Positions 44,001 to 53,726 of a DNA stretch of 64,000 bases are shown piece by piece. The DNA lies in assembly GCA_964017045.1 (NCBI GenBank), contig OZ024810.1, forward strand, positions 16,611,204-16,675,203. The letters are read 5' to 3'. The stretch's first letter is position 1, and each line of letters begins with the position of its first letter. Position numbers and translations under genes: made by a program. The DNA comes from Omphiscola glabra (taxonomy: Eukaryota; Mollusca; Gastropoda; Lymnaeidae). The notes beneath the pieces were generated by a model that worked only from the letters and a program-made list of their open reading frames with translations, had not been told where the DNA came from and ran no database searches.

Positions 44001-44644
44001 TGGCGTCCATAAAATCGGATCGCGTTAAAAGCGTGGTCGTGTTAATGCGCGGTTTTACAATATTTAACTTATGAATATACAAAATTTCGGGATCCATGCT
44101 GCGACCGCGTTATATCCGCATTCGCGTTATGTCGGGGCGCGTTATAGCGGGGTTCCACTGTATACGTTTCGGCAACGTCGCAAATTAATAGAACTTAACA
44201 CTTATTTTCACCTTTTTGCCATGTCTAATTGCAACTCCAGAACCGACAACAACTCCAAGACCGACCACAACTCCAAGACCGACCACAACTCCAGTAATGA
44301 CCACAACTCCAGTACTGACCACAACTCCAGTACTGACCACAACTCCAGTAATGACCACAACTCCAGTAATGACCACAACTCCAGGACTGACCACAACTCC
44401 AGGACTGACCACAACGCCGCGTCCGGCCGCTTCTTCCACCACAACAAATGCCCCTGCTACAACCAGCATTGGGGCCTCAACAACCGGCACCAGTGCTACA
44501 ACGACCACCAACCACACCACCGACGTGATACTAGCCTCCACTTCGACTGTCAAACTCCCGATGATCGCATGTTCTGGGAATTTCGTCAACTTCAGTGTTC
44601 TATTGCTTTTAAGTCTGTACGCGTTCAACTATCTATTTGTTTGA
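32101..44644 (+). CDS. C-type lectin with mucin-like stalk and hydrophobic C-terminus, 6 coding exons
   Basis: Exons 32101-32104, 33304-33375, 35153-35247, 40717-40798, 42497-42739 and 44241-44644 join in matching phases to 299 residues. Residues 1-23 are a signal peptide (LHFLLFLTFISLQ core). The CTLD spans about 31-165, with C31/C43 (long-form pair), C60/C162 and C131/C154 as the expected disulfides and a WLGA motif at 89-92. The calcium/sugar motif is EPK (121-123) instead of EPN or QPD, and the WND position reads KDC, so classical calcium-dependent sugar binding is doubtful. Residues 166-225 are ten hexapeptides ending TTTP, a likely O-glycosylated stalk. The last 20 residues are hydrophobic with no basic tail, fitting a GPI signal or a membrane anchor. 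Its role is probably surface recognition or immunity. The exon 3 acceptor could instead be at 35162, three residues shorter. Confidence 0.85.
32703..32968. repeat. 16-bp minisatellite in lectin intron 1, about 17 copies
   Basis: Unit GGTTATCTCGATCATC with scattered changes and some 10-bp partial units (GGTTATCGTC). It is the source of the serine/isoleucine-rich frame here. Confidence 0.9.
33304..33375 (+). CDS. C-type lectin, exon 2 (signal peptide)
   Basis: Acceptor after a pyrimidine-rich tract (TTCTTTCTTTTTTCGAGAACAG), donor AGTT|GTAAGT. Encodes GRKRLHFLLFLTFISLQ and EKS, phase 1. Confidence 0.8.
33580..34625. repeat. Degenerate satellite in lectin intron 2, unit about 175-180 bp, about 5 copies
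   Basis: The marker TTTCTGAATTAGTACAACCA followed by TTTTACAATATTCC recurs near 33793, 33972, 34150, 34296 and 34471, with shared blocks (ATATAATTT, TGCATGGGTGGAT, GTGTGTGACATAATAAGTA) in the same order. The start, TCTATATATATATAAATGAA then TGTCTGTCGGTC, looks like the 5' end of some Helitrons; no 3' hairpin plus CTRR end was confirmed. Confidence 0.6.
34960..35035. repeat. (TA)n(GA)n compound microsatellite
   Basis: About 19 TA units followed by GAGAGAGAGAGAGAAAGAGA. Confidence 0.95.
35153..35247 (+). CDS. C-type lectin, exon 3 (start of CTLD)
   Basis: Acceptor CACTTCAG|TAG (alternative TACAAG|CT at 35162, same frame), donor CCAAG|GTAAAC. Encodes the C31 and C43 cysteines and GVCFEIDGRKLSYADAK, a classic CTLD beta1-alpha1 segment. 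Confidence 0.82.
35370..35690. repeat. 14-bp minisatellite in lectin intron 3, about 23 copies
   Basis: Unit GGTGCGAAACCTCA alternating with GGTGCGAAAGCACA, so a 28-bp dimer in the first half, then mostly the first form. Because 14 is not a multiple of 3, all three + frames cycle through the same C-E-T-S-G-A-K peptides. Confidence 0.95.
35786..40410. repeat. 48-bp minisatellite in lectin intron 3, about 96 copies, 4.6 kb
   Basis: Unit CTGTGGATTTCTTACTCAAG then AGTGGGTTGTTAATGCACAG and CTAGTAAG. The main variants are AAGCTG versus AACCTG, GAGTGGG versus GAGAGGG, and CACAG, CACTG or CATAG before CTAGTA. Between 37021 and about 37860 a five-unit block (240 bp) repeats. The last nine units carry TTACTGC and open a 183-codon frame that is a repeat artefact. 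Confidence 0.98.
40717..40798 (+). CDS. C-type lectin, exon 4
   Basis: Acceptor TATACCAG|AGTGC, donor AAATA|GTAAGT. Encodes SACQLKGSVLATVRTWTQLE, the second helix region of the CTLD with C60. Confidence 0.82.
40799..42164. other. Lectin intron 4, first part
   Basis: A (GT)n run at about 41322-41344; otherwise no element until the SPIN-like MITE. Confidence 0.5.
42165..42352. mobile_element. SPIN-like hAT MITE, copy 4 (in lectin intron 4)
   Basis: CAGTGGTTCTCAACCTTCCT at the left; GGGGTCGCGACCCACATG and TTGAGAACCGCTG at the right. Flanks CTCTACAC (42157-42164) and CTCTGCAC (42353-42360) match 7 of 8. Same orientation as copy 1 and well preserved. Confidence 0.87.
42497..42739 (+). CDS. C-type lectin, exon 5 (core CTLD)
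   Basis: Acceptor TTGCAG|ATAAC, donor GAAAG|GTATTC. Encodes NNIWLGANDIAVEGTWVWED, then FWTSGEPKN, SEDCAQL and KDCNGNASFLCMEK. It is distinctly GC-richer than the introns. Cysteines and WLGA are in canonical positions; EPK replaces the usual sugar-specificity triplet. Confidence 0.9.
43366..43886. repeat. 17-bp minisatellite in lectin intron 5, about 30 copies
   Basis: Unit CTCCTAACGTTGTATGG with variants (CCCTTAACATTGTATGG, CTCCTAACGTTGTTTGG). Alternating pairs in 43480-43600 form a 34-bp dimer. Confidence 0.92.
43973..44160. mobile_element. pogo/Tigger-like MITE, 188 bp
   Basis: Perfect 23-bp terminal inverted repeats starting CAGTGGAACCCCGCTATAAC. TA dinucleotides flank both ends (43971-43972 and 44161-44162), the TA target duplication of Tc1/mariner/pogo elements. 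It lies 80 bp upstream of the last lectin exon. Confidence 0.88.
44241..44644 (+). CDS. C-type lectin, terminal exon (mucin-like stalk and anchor)
   Basis: Acceptor CAACTCCAG|AACCG gives the phase-1 join MEK-E-PTTTP. Ten 18-bp coding repeats (xxTTTP) at 44241-44418 are followed by an S/T/A-rich stretch, LPMIACSGNFVNFS and a leucine-rich hydrophobic end (VLLLLSLYAFNYLFV). TGA at 44642-44644. Confidence 0.82.
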
Positions 44645-44703
44645 ATTTACAGGGATTGCTTGTGATCTCTTCACTTTTGCACTATAATCGAAATGATTCT
44701 TTT

Positions 44704-45240
44704 GATAGAAATTTAAACAACGCTGTATAAGATCGAATTGGCGAGTTTATCGGGCGCGCTCAATTGTCTAGATTCTAGCTGTTTTAATTTGATTGTATTT
44801 TTTTTTAAATTCTTTAGTTCCTTTATTTTTTAATTTTTTTTTGTTATACAAGAATTTTTTTTTCTGCATCGGAAGAAATAAAAGAAGAGGAAAAAAATGC
44901 TCAACATAAGAAAAGCATAATGTCGATAATGGTTTATTTAGTAGTGCAATGTCATTCTTCATAATGTTTGCTTTGATTGAAATTTAAACAACGCTGTATA
45001 AGATCGCATTGTCGAGTTTAGCGAGCGCGCGTTCAATTGTCTAGATTCTGGGTGTTTTAATTTAATTGTATTTTTTAATTCCTTACATCGTTTTCTTTTG
45101 TTTTTTATTTTTTTATTTTTTTTTTGTTATAAAGAAAATTATTTTTTTTTTTGCATCGGGAGAAATAAAAAAAAACATATAAAAAGATATGATCAACATG
45201 AGAAAAGAATAATGTCGATAATGGTTTATTTAGTAGCACA
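44704..45240 (+). repeat. Tandem duplication (about 271 bp) covering the lectin 3' UTR
   Basis: The block starting GATAGAAATTTAAACAACGC at 44704 recurs at 44975, including TAAGATCG, CAATTGTCTAGATTCT, the poly-T stretch, GCATCGG.AGAAATAAA and TAATGTCGATAATGG. Each copy has an AATAAA. Confidence 0.85.
44877..44882 (+). terminator. PolyA signal of the C-type lectin gene (proximal)
   Basis: AATAAA about 235 bp after the stop codon. A duplicated copy is at 45164-45169. Confidence 0.55.
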
Positions 45241-45445
45241 AACTAATCTTCAAATAATTCACTTCGAATTGTTTTGAAATGTATCTGAAATTGTTATGAA
45301 ACAGCGTAGATTGAGCAAATTTAAAATAAGGAGTGTTGTTTGAAGGGTCTTTTGTTCGAGATGAACTGATTAAAAAAATAACATCCTTTTTATTTTGAGA
45401 AAATTTCCCCATTTTTTACCCATTCTTAATTTTTTTTTAATTTAT

Positions 45446-45640
45446 TTTCTTCTATATATGTATGTATTTCATTTTAAAATTTATTTTCTTCAATTTATGT
45501 ATGTAATTCATTATTTTAAATTTATTTTCTTCAATATATGTATGTATTTAATTTTTAAAAAATTATTTTCTTCAATATATGTATGTATTTTATTTTTAAA
45601 AAATTATTTTTTTCAATATATGTATGTATTTCAGCTCATA
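45446..45640. repeat. Tandem repeat of about 40 bp, 5 copies
   Basis: TTATTTTCTTCAATATATGT plus ATGTATTT and a T/A spacer, repeated at about 40-bp intervals. It borders the left arm of the large inverted duplication. Confidence 0.8.
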
Positions 45641-45649
45641 CTTACATCC

Positions 45650-47310
45650 TCACCCACAATCCCCAAACACATCCTCCACCCACATCCCCAAAACACATCC
45701 TCCACCCACATCATCCACCCACATCCTCCACCCACATCCTCCAACCACTTCCCCACCCACATCCACCACCCACATCCCCCACCCATATCCTCCACCCACA
45801 TCCCCCAACCCCCACATTTGCCTGTGACACTGAAGTACCCGAATGGAAACTAACTGGTATTATTTCTATTTAGTTTTAGTTCTTGAACTTCATCGTAATG
45901 TTCATGTAGATTTCTAATAAACACTGTTTATATATGGGATTGAAAAAAACGTGTGTTCCTATTGATTATGTCTAAAACGTATACTTAAATGCAGACTGAA
46001 ATTTTAATTATGATATTAACTCATTTCATGGCATCTGGGGTGGGAAAAGTTAGAATCTGAGACGGTTATTTGCTGTCACATCTTGTCAATTAAACCAGTT
46101 AATTTACCTAAGAAATTTCAATCGTATTTGATGTCATTATGTATAGACATGTGCACTCATGCATAGACCTACATGCTTTTGCATAGCCATACACACTAAT
46201 GCAGAAACCTGAGCACTTGTGAATAGACCTACACACTTTTGCATGGCCCTACTCACTTTTGCATATCCCTACAAACTTTTGCATAGCCCTACACACTTTT
46301 GCATAGCCCTACAAATCAGGAACTACCTTGGAAAAAAAATAACTTCTGGACCTTTTCTGTATTTAGAAAAAAAAAATACTGCTTCCCCTTTAAAATTGAT
46401 TCACTGACTTGGATAGGAGAGACGAATATGGCCAGTTTTTCATTTACACATACATAACCGGGACCCCTTTACAACCATTTACAACTAAATGGCAGCTATG
46501 CCTTTGTTTTAATAAACCTGCATCATTTTAAAGTTGTATCAGGTTTAAAGACGAATCCAATTGCAAGACTAATCTCATAATATATTCTGACATAGTTAAA
46601 CAGAATAGTCAGGACATAAAGTTAAATCCAAATAAACCGTAACAGAAAGTGCATCGTGGACCTACTCATACAAGTGGACCTACTCATGGACCTACTCATA
46701 GGTCAGATTAATGATGGTTTATTGAGGTAATAAGACCAGAAAGACCTAATGCCCTATAGAAAAGTGGATTTGTGAAAAGTACTTCTGCCTTTAAATATAT
46801 ATATATATACATATATTTATATATATATATTTGTCATAAAAAAACAAGATTAATTTAAAAAATGTATAAAGTATCAAAGGTCCTTCTTGGTGCGTGTTTA
46901 TCCCTTAGCAAAATGCCGAAGTAGATTAGTTGTTTTTTTTTTAAACGCTGTGTTGGGTTATCTCTACGTGTCTTTTAGGGGAACGACATTTTTCTATGAA
47001 GTACTTGCGTCCACACTGGATGACTATAAACAGTAAAAAAAAACATGTTGAAAAGTCTAAAATTCTCTGTATAAACATCCACGCTGGATGGCGCCAATTC
47101 GACTTAGTCGTCTTTAAAAGTCTAACTTCCTCTGAAACTAATCCTACTCTCTACACACCGTCTGCCATTGACTAACAATATAACAACTCGTGTACATTTG
47201 TTGGGTATGAACAATATAACAACTCGTGTACATTTGTTGGGTATGAACAATATAACAACTCGTGTACATTTGTTGGGTATGAACAATATAACAACTCGTG
47301 TACATTTGTT
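45650..47310 (+). repeat. Left arm of a large inverted duplication
   Basis: Its order is: CCACCCACATCCTC-rich tract (45650-45820), GCCTGTGACACTGAAGTACC, AATAAACACTG, a 20-bp repeat block (46146-46318), a unique segment, GTCGTCTTTAAAAGTC and the start of the 36-bp array. All of this recurs inverted at 51635-52846 with very few mismatches. It holds about 420 bp (46470-46889) missing from the right arm. Confidence 0.93.
46146..46318. repeat. 20-bp tandem repeat in left arm, about 8-9 copies
   Basis: Unit CCCTACACACTTTTGCATAG with variants. The inverted counterpart at 52195-52410 has a few more copies. Confidence 0.85.
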
Positions 47311-50300
47311 GGGTATGAACAATATAACAACTCGTGTACATTTGTTGGGTATGAACAATATAACAACTCGTGTACATTTGTTGGGTATGAACAAAATAAC
47401 AACTCGTGTACATTTGTTGGGTATGAACAATATAATAACTCATGTACATTAGTTAGGTATGAACAATATAACAACTCGTGTACATTTGTTGGGTATGAAC
47501 AATATAATAACTCATGTACATTTGTTGGGTATGAACAATATAATAACTCATGTACATTAGTTAGGTATGAACAATATAACAACTCATGTACATTTGTTGG
47601 GTATGAACAATATAATAACTCATGTACATTAGTTAGGTATGAACAATATAACAACTCGTGTACATTTGTTGGGTACGAACAATATAACAACTCATGTACA
47701 TTTGTTGGGTATGAACAATATAATAACTCATGTACATTAGTTAGGTATGAACAATATAACAACTCGTGTACATTTGTTGGGTATGAACAATATAATAACT
47801 CATGTACATTTGTTGGGTATGAACAATATAATAACTCATGTACATTAGTTAGGTATGAACAATATAACAACTCGTGTACATTTGTTGGGTATGAACAATA
47901 TAATAACTCATGTACATTAGTTAGGTATGAACAATATAACAACTCATGTACATAAGTTGTTTATGAACAATATAACAACTCATGTACATAAGTTGGGTAT
48001 GAACAATATAACAACTCATGTACATACGTTGGGTATGAACAATATAACAACTCATGTACAAAAGTTGTTTATGAACAATATAAAAATTCATGTACGTATG
48101 TTAGGTATGAACAATATAACAATTCATGTACATAAGTTGTTTATGAACAATATAACAACTCATGTACATAAGTTGGGTATGAACAATATAATAACTCATG
48201 TACATTAGTAGGTATGAACAATATAACAACTCGTGTACATTTGTTGGGTATGAACAATATAACAACTCATGTACATTTGTTGGGTATGAACAATATAATA
48301 ACTCATGTACATTAGTTAGGTATGAACAATATAACAACTCGTGTACATTTGTTGGGTATGAACAATATAATAACTCATGTACATTAGTTAGGTATGAACA
48401 ATATAACAACTCGTGTACATTTGTTGGGTATGAACAATATAATAACTCATGTACATTTGTTGGGTATGAACAATATAATAACTCATGTACATTAGTTAGG
48501 TATGAACAATATAACAACTCGTGTACATTTGTTGGGTATGAACAATATAATAACTCATGTACATTAGTTAGGTATGAACAATATAACAACTCATGTACAT
48601 AAGTTGTTTATGAACAATATAACAACTCATGTACATAAGTTGGGTATGAACAATATAACAACTCATGTACATACGTTGGGTATGAACAATATAACAACTC
48701 ATGTACAAAAGTTGTTTATGAACAATATAACAATTCATGTACGTATGTCAGGTATGAACAATATAACAATTCATGTACATAAGTTGTTTATGAACAATAT
48801 AACAACTCATGTACATAAGTTGGGTATGAACAATATAATAACTCATGTACATTAGTTAGGTATGAACAATATAACAACTCGTGTACATTTGTTGGGTATG
48901 AACAATATAACAACTCGTGTACATTTGTTGGGTATGAACAATATAATAACTCATGTACATTAGTTAGGTATGAACAATATAACAACTCGTGTACATTTGT
49001 TGGGTATGAACAATATAACAACTCATGTACATTTGTTGGGTATGAACAATATAATAACTCATGTACATTAGTTAGGTATGAACAATATAACAACTCGTGT
49101 ACATTTGTTGGGTATGAACAATATAATAACTCATGTACATTTGTTGGGTATGAACAATATAATAACTCATGTACATTAGTTAGGTATGAACAATATAACA
49201 ACTCGTGTACATTTGTTGGGTATGAACAATATAATAACTCATGTACATTAGTTAGGTTTGAACAATATAACAACTCATGTACATAAGTTGTTTATGAACA
49301 ATATAACAACTCATGTACATAAGTTGGGTATGAACAATATAACAACTCATGTACATACGTTGGGTATGAACAATATAACAACTCATGTACAAAAGTTGTT
49401 TATGAACAATATAACAATTCATGTACGTATGTTAGGTATGAACAATATAACAATTCATCTACATAAGTTGTTTATGAACAATATAACAACTCATGTACAT
49501 AAGTTGGGTATGAACAATATAATAACTCATGTACATTAGTTAGTTATGAACAATATAACAACTCGTGTACATTTGTTGGGTATGAACAATATAACAACTC
49601 GTTTACATTTGTTGGGTATGAACAATATAATAACTCATGTACATTAGTTAGGTATGAACAATTTAACAACTCGTGTACATTTGTTGGGTATGAACAATAT
49701 AACAACTCATGTACATTTGTTGGGTATGAACAATATAATAACTCATGTACATTAGTTAGGTATGAACAATATAACAAATCGTGTACATTTGTTGGGTATG
49801 AACAATATAATAACTCATGTACATTTGTTGGGTATGAACAATATAATAACTCATGTACATTAGTTAGGTATGAACAATATAACAACTCGTGTACATTTGT
49901 TGGGTATGAACAATATAATAACTCATGTACATTAGTTAGGTATGAACAATATAACAACTCATGTACATAAGTTGTTTATGAACAATATAACAACTCATGT
50001 ACATAAGTTGGGTATGAACAATATAACAACTCATGTACATACGTTGGGTATGAACAATATAACAACTCATGTACAAAAGTTGTTTATGAACAATATAACA
50101 ATTCATGTACGTATGTTAGGTATGAACAATATAACAATTCATGTACATAAGTTGTTTATGAACAATATAACAACTCATGTACATAAGTTGGGTATGAACA
50201 ATATAACAACTCATGTACATACGTTGGGTATGAACAATATAACAACTCATGTACAAAAGTTGTTTATGAACAATATAACAACTCATGTACGTAAGTTAGG

Positions 50301-50525
50301 TATGAACAATATAACAATTCATGTACATAAGTTGTTTATGAACAATATAACAACTCATGTACATAAGTTGGGTATGAACAATATAGCAACTCATGTACAT
50401 AAGTTGGGTATGAACAATATAACAACTCATGTACATAAGTTGGGTATGAACAATAGAACAACAATTGTAAATTAGTTGGGTATAAAGAATAGCACAACAC
50501 ATGTACATTAGCTGGGTATATACAA
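47172..50525. repeat. 36-bp satellite array, about 93 copies, with 19-mer higher-order repeat
   Basis: Unit GTATGAACAATATAACAACT plus CGTGTACATTTGTTGG. Variant types (TTTGTTGGG, TTAGTTAGG, TAAGTTGTT, ACGTTGGG, AAAGTTGTT) recur in a fixed order with a 684-bp (19 x 36) period: the same variant series begins at 47927, 48574, 49258 and 49942. The first interval is 647 bp, one unit and one base short; the base is missing at about 48210. As 36 is a multiple of three, frames stay open on both strands for up to 256 codons; these are not genes. Confidence 0.97.
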
Positions 50526-51634
50526 ATTATGCAAATAAATTAATTTGTGACCGGATAATCAGATATCGCATTCAATCTCAAGACAAAGACAAGTTTATAC
50601 GACAGAAGCCGGGCTCCTGATAGAACCAGACGAGTACCTCTAAAAGAATTCATTTTTCTTTATAAAAAATTTTTTTTTAAAAATCTCAAAATATTTTATC
50701 GACGTTTTGAAATATAATTCATAAAATTAATAACTAAATTAGTGAGCGTAAAAAAATGATTCAATTTGATTTAATAAACATTATTTTTTTTCCATCACCT
50801 CACACATACATCTTTATTTAGGCTAATTCCATGTCAACACACCGGTTAAGTCTGGTATCGATACTCAACTACTAGCACTGGCTATTTTATGACCTTTATC
50901 TGAAAGGCAGTGAGCAGAATATTACTTTTCAACGTCAGACATTGGTTAGTTCATTCCATGGATGAAGACATATTTACTGACACACAACGTGTTATATTTT
51001 TACAAAATTTTTTTAAAATATATTAAAAGTCATAGTACGGTCTCCAAGTCAAATGAAACATCTTCGTATTCACACTTTGCTATGCGTACATTCAGAATTA
51101 GTGAATCGATTTTCTCAAACTGTCTGAGTTTATTCCATACGTGTTATTGAGGATTTGATTATATGTTAGTGACTATTGATTGGGACTACATGTGTATGTA
51201 ATGAATAAAGGATTGAGTTATGAAACTCCATATATTTGTGGACTTAGTTGTGTAACTGTGTCATTGGTCATCCATAGCTGTCAGCCCAGCAGAGCTGTAA
51301 TCATAGACGTGATAAATAAGTCACATGTATCAAAGACCCCTAGACAACGCGAGTAGGCCGTAACATTTTATGACTAGAAAAATTCCAAACTGACTCCTGC
51401 TTATCTGCTACATTTCATGTATTAATTCTGGACTTCTTGACCCACACAATATGGTCATACATGTGGTCATTTAACTTTACCACGTCAATAGCCACAATAA
51501 ACAACTCGTTTTCCGTATGCTCATTTACATTTGCATTACATTCCTTGAGATACCTACAGCTCCTCCACAACTTCGGTAATGCATTTCTTTTTTACTCATT
51601 TTTCAAGGGCTAACAAAGTGAGTAATTATACGAG
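50526..51634. other. Unique spacer between array and right arm
   Basis: AT-rich, no gene or repeat seen. It is part of the loop of the inverted duplication. Confidence 0.5.
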
Positions 51635-52846
51635 TTGTTATATTGTTCATACGCAACAAATGTACACGAGTTGTTATATTGTTCATACCCAACAAATGTA
51701 CACGAGTTGTTATATTGTTCATACCCAACAAATGTACACGAGTTGTTATATTGTTAGTCAATGGCAGACGGTGTGTAGAGAGTAGGATTAGTTTCAGAGG
51801 AAGTTAGACTTTTAAAGACGACTAAGTCGAATTGGCGCCATCCAGCGTGGATGTTTATACAGAGAATTTTAGACTTTTCAACATGTTTTTTTTTACTGTT
51901 TATAGTCATCCAGTGTGGACGCAAGTACTTCATAGAAAAATGTCGTTCCCCTAAAAGACACGTAGAGATAACCCAACACAGCGTTTAAAAAAAAAAAACT
52001 AATCTACTTCGGCATTTTGCTAAGGGATAAACACGCATAAAGGGGTCCCGGTTATGTATGTGTAAATGAAAAACTGGCCATATTCGTCTCTCCTATCCAA
52101 GTCAGTGAATCAATTTTAAAGGGGAAGCAGTATTTTTTTTTTTCTAAATACAGAAAAGGTCCAGAAGTTATTTTTTTTCCAAGGTAGTTCCTGATTTGTA
52201 GGGCTATGCACAAGTGTGAAGGCTATATGCACAAGTGTGTAGGGCTATGCAAAAGTTTGTAGGGATATGCAAAAGTGAGTAGGGCTATGCACAAGTTTGT
52301 AGTGATTTGCAAAAGTGAGTATGGCCATGCAAAAGTGTGTAGGTCTATTCACAAGTGTGTAGGTTTCTACATTAGTGTGTAGGGCTATGCAAAAGCATGT
52401 AGGTCTATGCATAATGACATCAAATAAGATTGAATTTCTTAGGTAAATTAACTGGTTTAATTGACAAGATGTGACAGCAAATAACCGTCTCAGATTCTAA
52501 CTTTTCCCACCCCAGATGCCATGAAATGAGTTAATATCATAATTAAAATTTCAGTCTGCATTTAAGTATACGTTTTAGACATAATCAATAGGAACACACG
52601 TTTTTTTCAATCCCATATATAAACAGTGTTTATTAGAAATCTACATGAACATTACGATGAAGTTCAAGAACTAAAACTAAATAGAAATAATACCAGTTAG
52701 TTTCCATTCGGGTACTTCAGTGTCACAGGCAAATGTGGGGGTTGGGGGATGTGGGTGGGGGATGTGGGTGGTGGATGTGGGTGGGGAAGTGGTTGGAGAA
52801 TGTGGGTGGAGGATGTGGGTGGAGGATGTGTTTGGGGGATGTGGGT
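51635..52846 (-). repeat. Right arm of the large inverted duplication
   Basis: Begins with about four inverted copies of the 36-bp unit (51635-51755), then the complement of the left arm through the 20-bp repeats (52195-52410) to the GGATGTGGGTGG-rich end at 52735-52846. Confidence 0.93.
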
Positions 52847-53726
52847 GGATATTTTATTATAACATGATTAGTTTCAATAATATCATAACTATAAACAGTG
52901 ACAATTATTAAATAAGTTGAAAATGCACAAAAATCTGATTTTTTTTTTGTCGATGACTAGATATCTCATGTTTTTTTAAAAAAAAAAATGATTGTGATAT
53001 GTTAATTATATATTATGCCAAATAATTCGATATCTAACCTCGTGGACTCATAGGTTTAAGTACGCTTCCTTTAGCTTGAACGTCAATATCTCCTACTTTG
53101 TCACTTAGTTCCTGGTTTACTGAATAGAAGATAGGTTTTAATAAAACAAGTTTAAATTATGAAAACATTTAATAATTAAATTATTATGCAAATTACTTTC
53201 ATGCTTAGGTTAAAACATTAAATTTTTCAGCTTCAACATAAAACAAACTACTAAAAAAACCACATCCTAATAAATTTCAAAATTATGTTTAATGTACTGT
53301 TGGACTTTTTGTAAGCGGAACACTCTACACCCTATGTATGTTTTGTTAGCTAAATTGATTGCAATATTTTTAATTTTTGTTTTGAAATCTGTTCTTGAAT
53401 ATTTTAAGAACCATTGACAAATTATGTTTTAAATATGCTTTTTTTTCTGCGATATCAATTATGGAAATCCTTTGTTTCAGACCACGCAGGTACAAAGTAG
53501 ATGGTTATTAGATGTGATAACGGTTTTAAGAGAAATAATCATTTGCCAAAGAAATAGAAAGTACATTACCATATGTCGCTTAATTGAGAGTTGTCTGTAG
53601 TTGTCTTACTAGTGGCGCTTTTGACTTATAATAAAGTGTCTTATTCTCACGTGAAAATGTGTCTTTCCAAAAGAAAATCCCCCCCCCGCCCTGTTTAAAA
53701 TACTTAGTTGATATTACTGTTTTGAA
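52847..53726. other. AT-rich spacer, no feature seen
   Basis: No gene, transposon end or tandem repeat noted apart from short homopolymers. Confidence 0.45.

Noticed and set aside
45395..45873. Pro/His/Thr-rich ORFs that might be a second mucin exon, with AATAAA at about 45917
   Set aside because: The Pro-rich part is a CCACCCACATC simple tract and the segment is copied in the inverted arm; no acceptor-linked upstream exon found. The FACDTEVPEWKLTGIISI end is intriguing but unsupported.
47172..50508. Long open frames on both strands over the 36-bp array (up to 256 codons)
   Set aside because: The monomer length is a multiple of three and lacks stops in several frames; peptides simply repeat and no start, splice or codon signal supports a gene.
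47172..50525. CRISPR-like array
   Set aside because: Repeats are contiguous 36-bp monomers without unique spacers, in clearly eukaryotic DNA.
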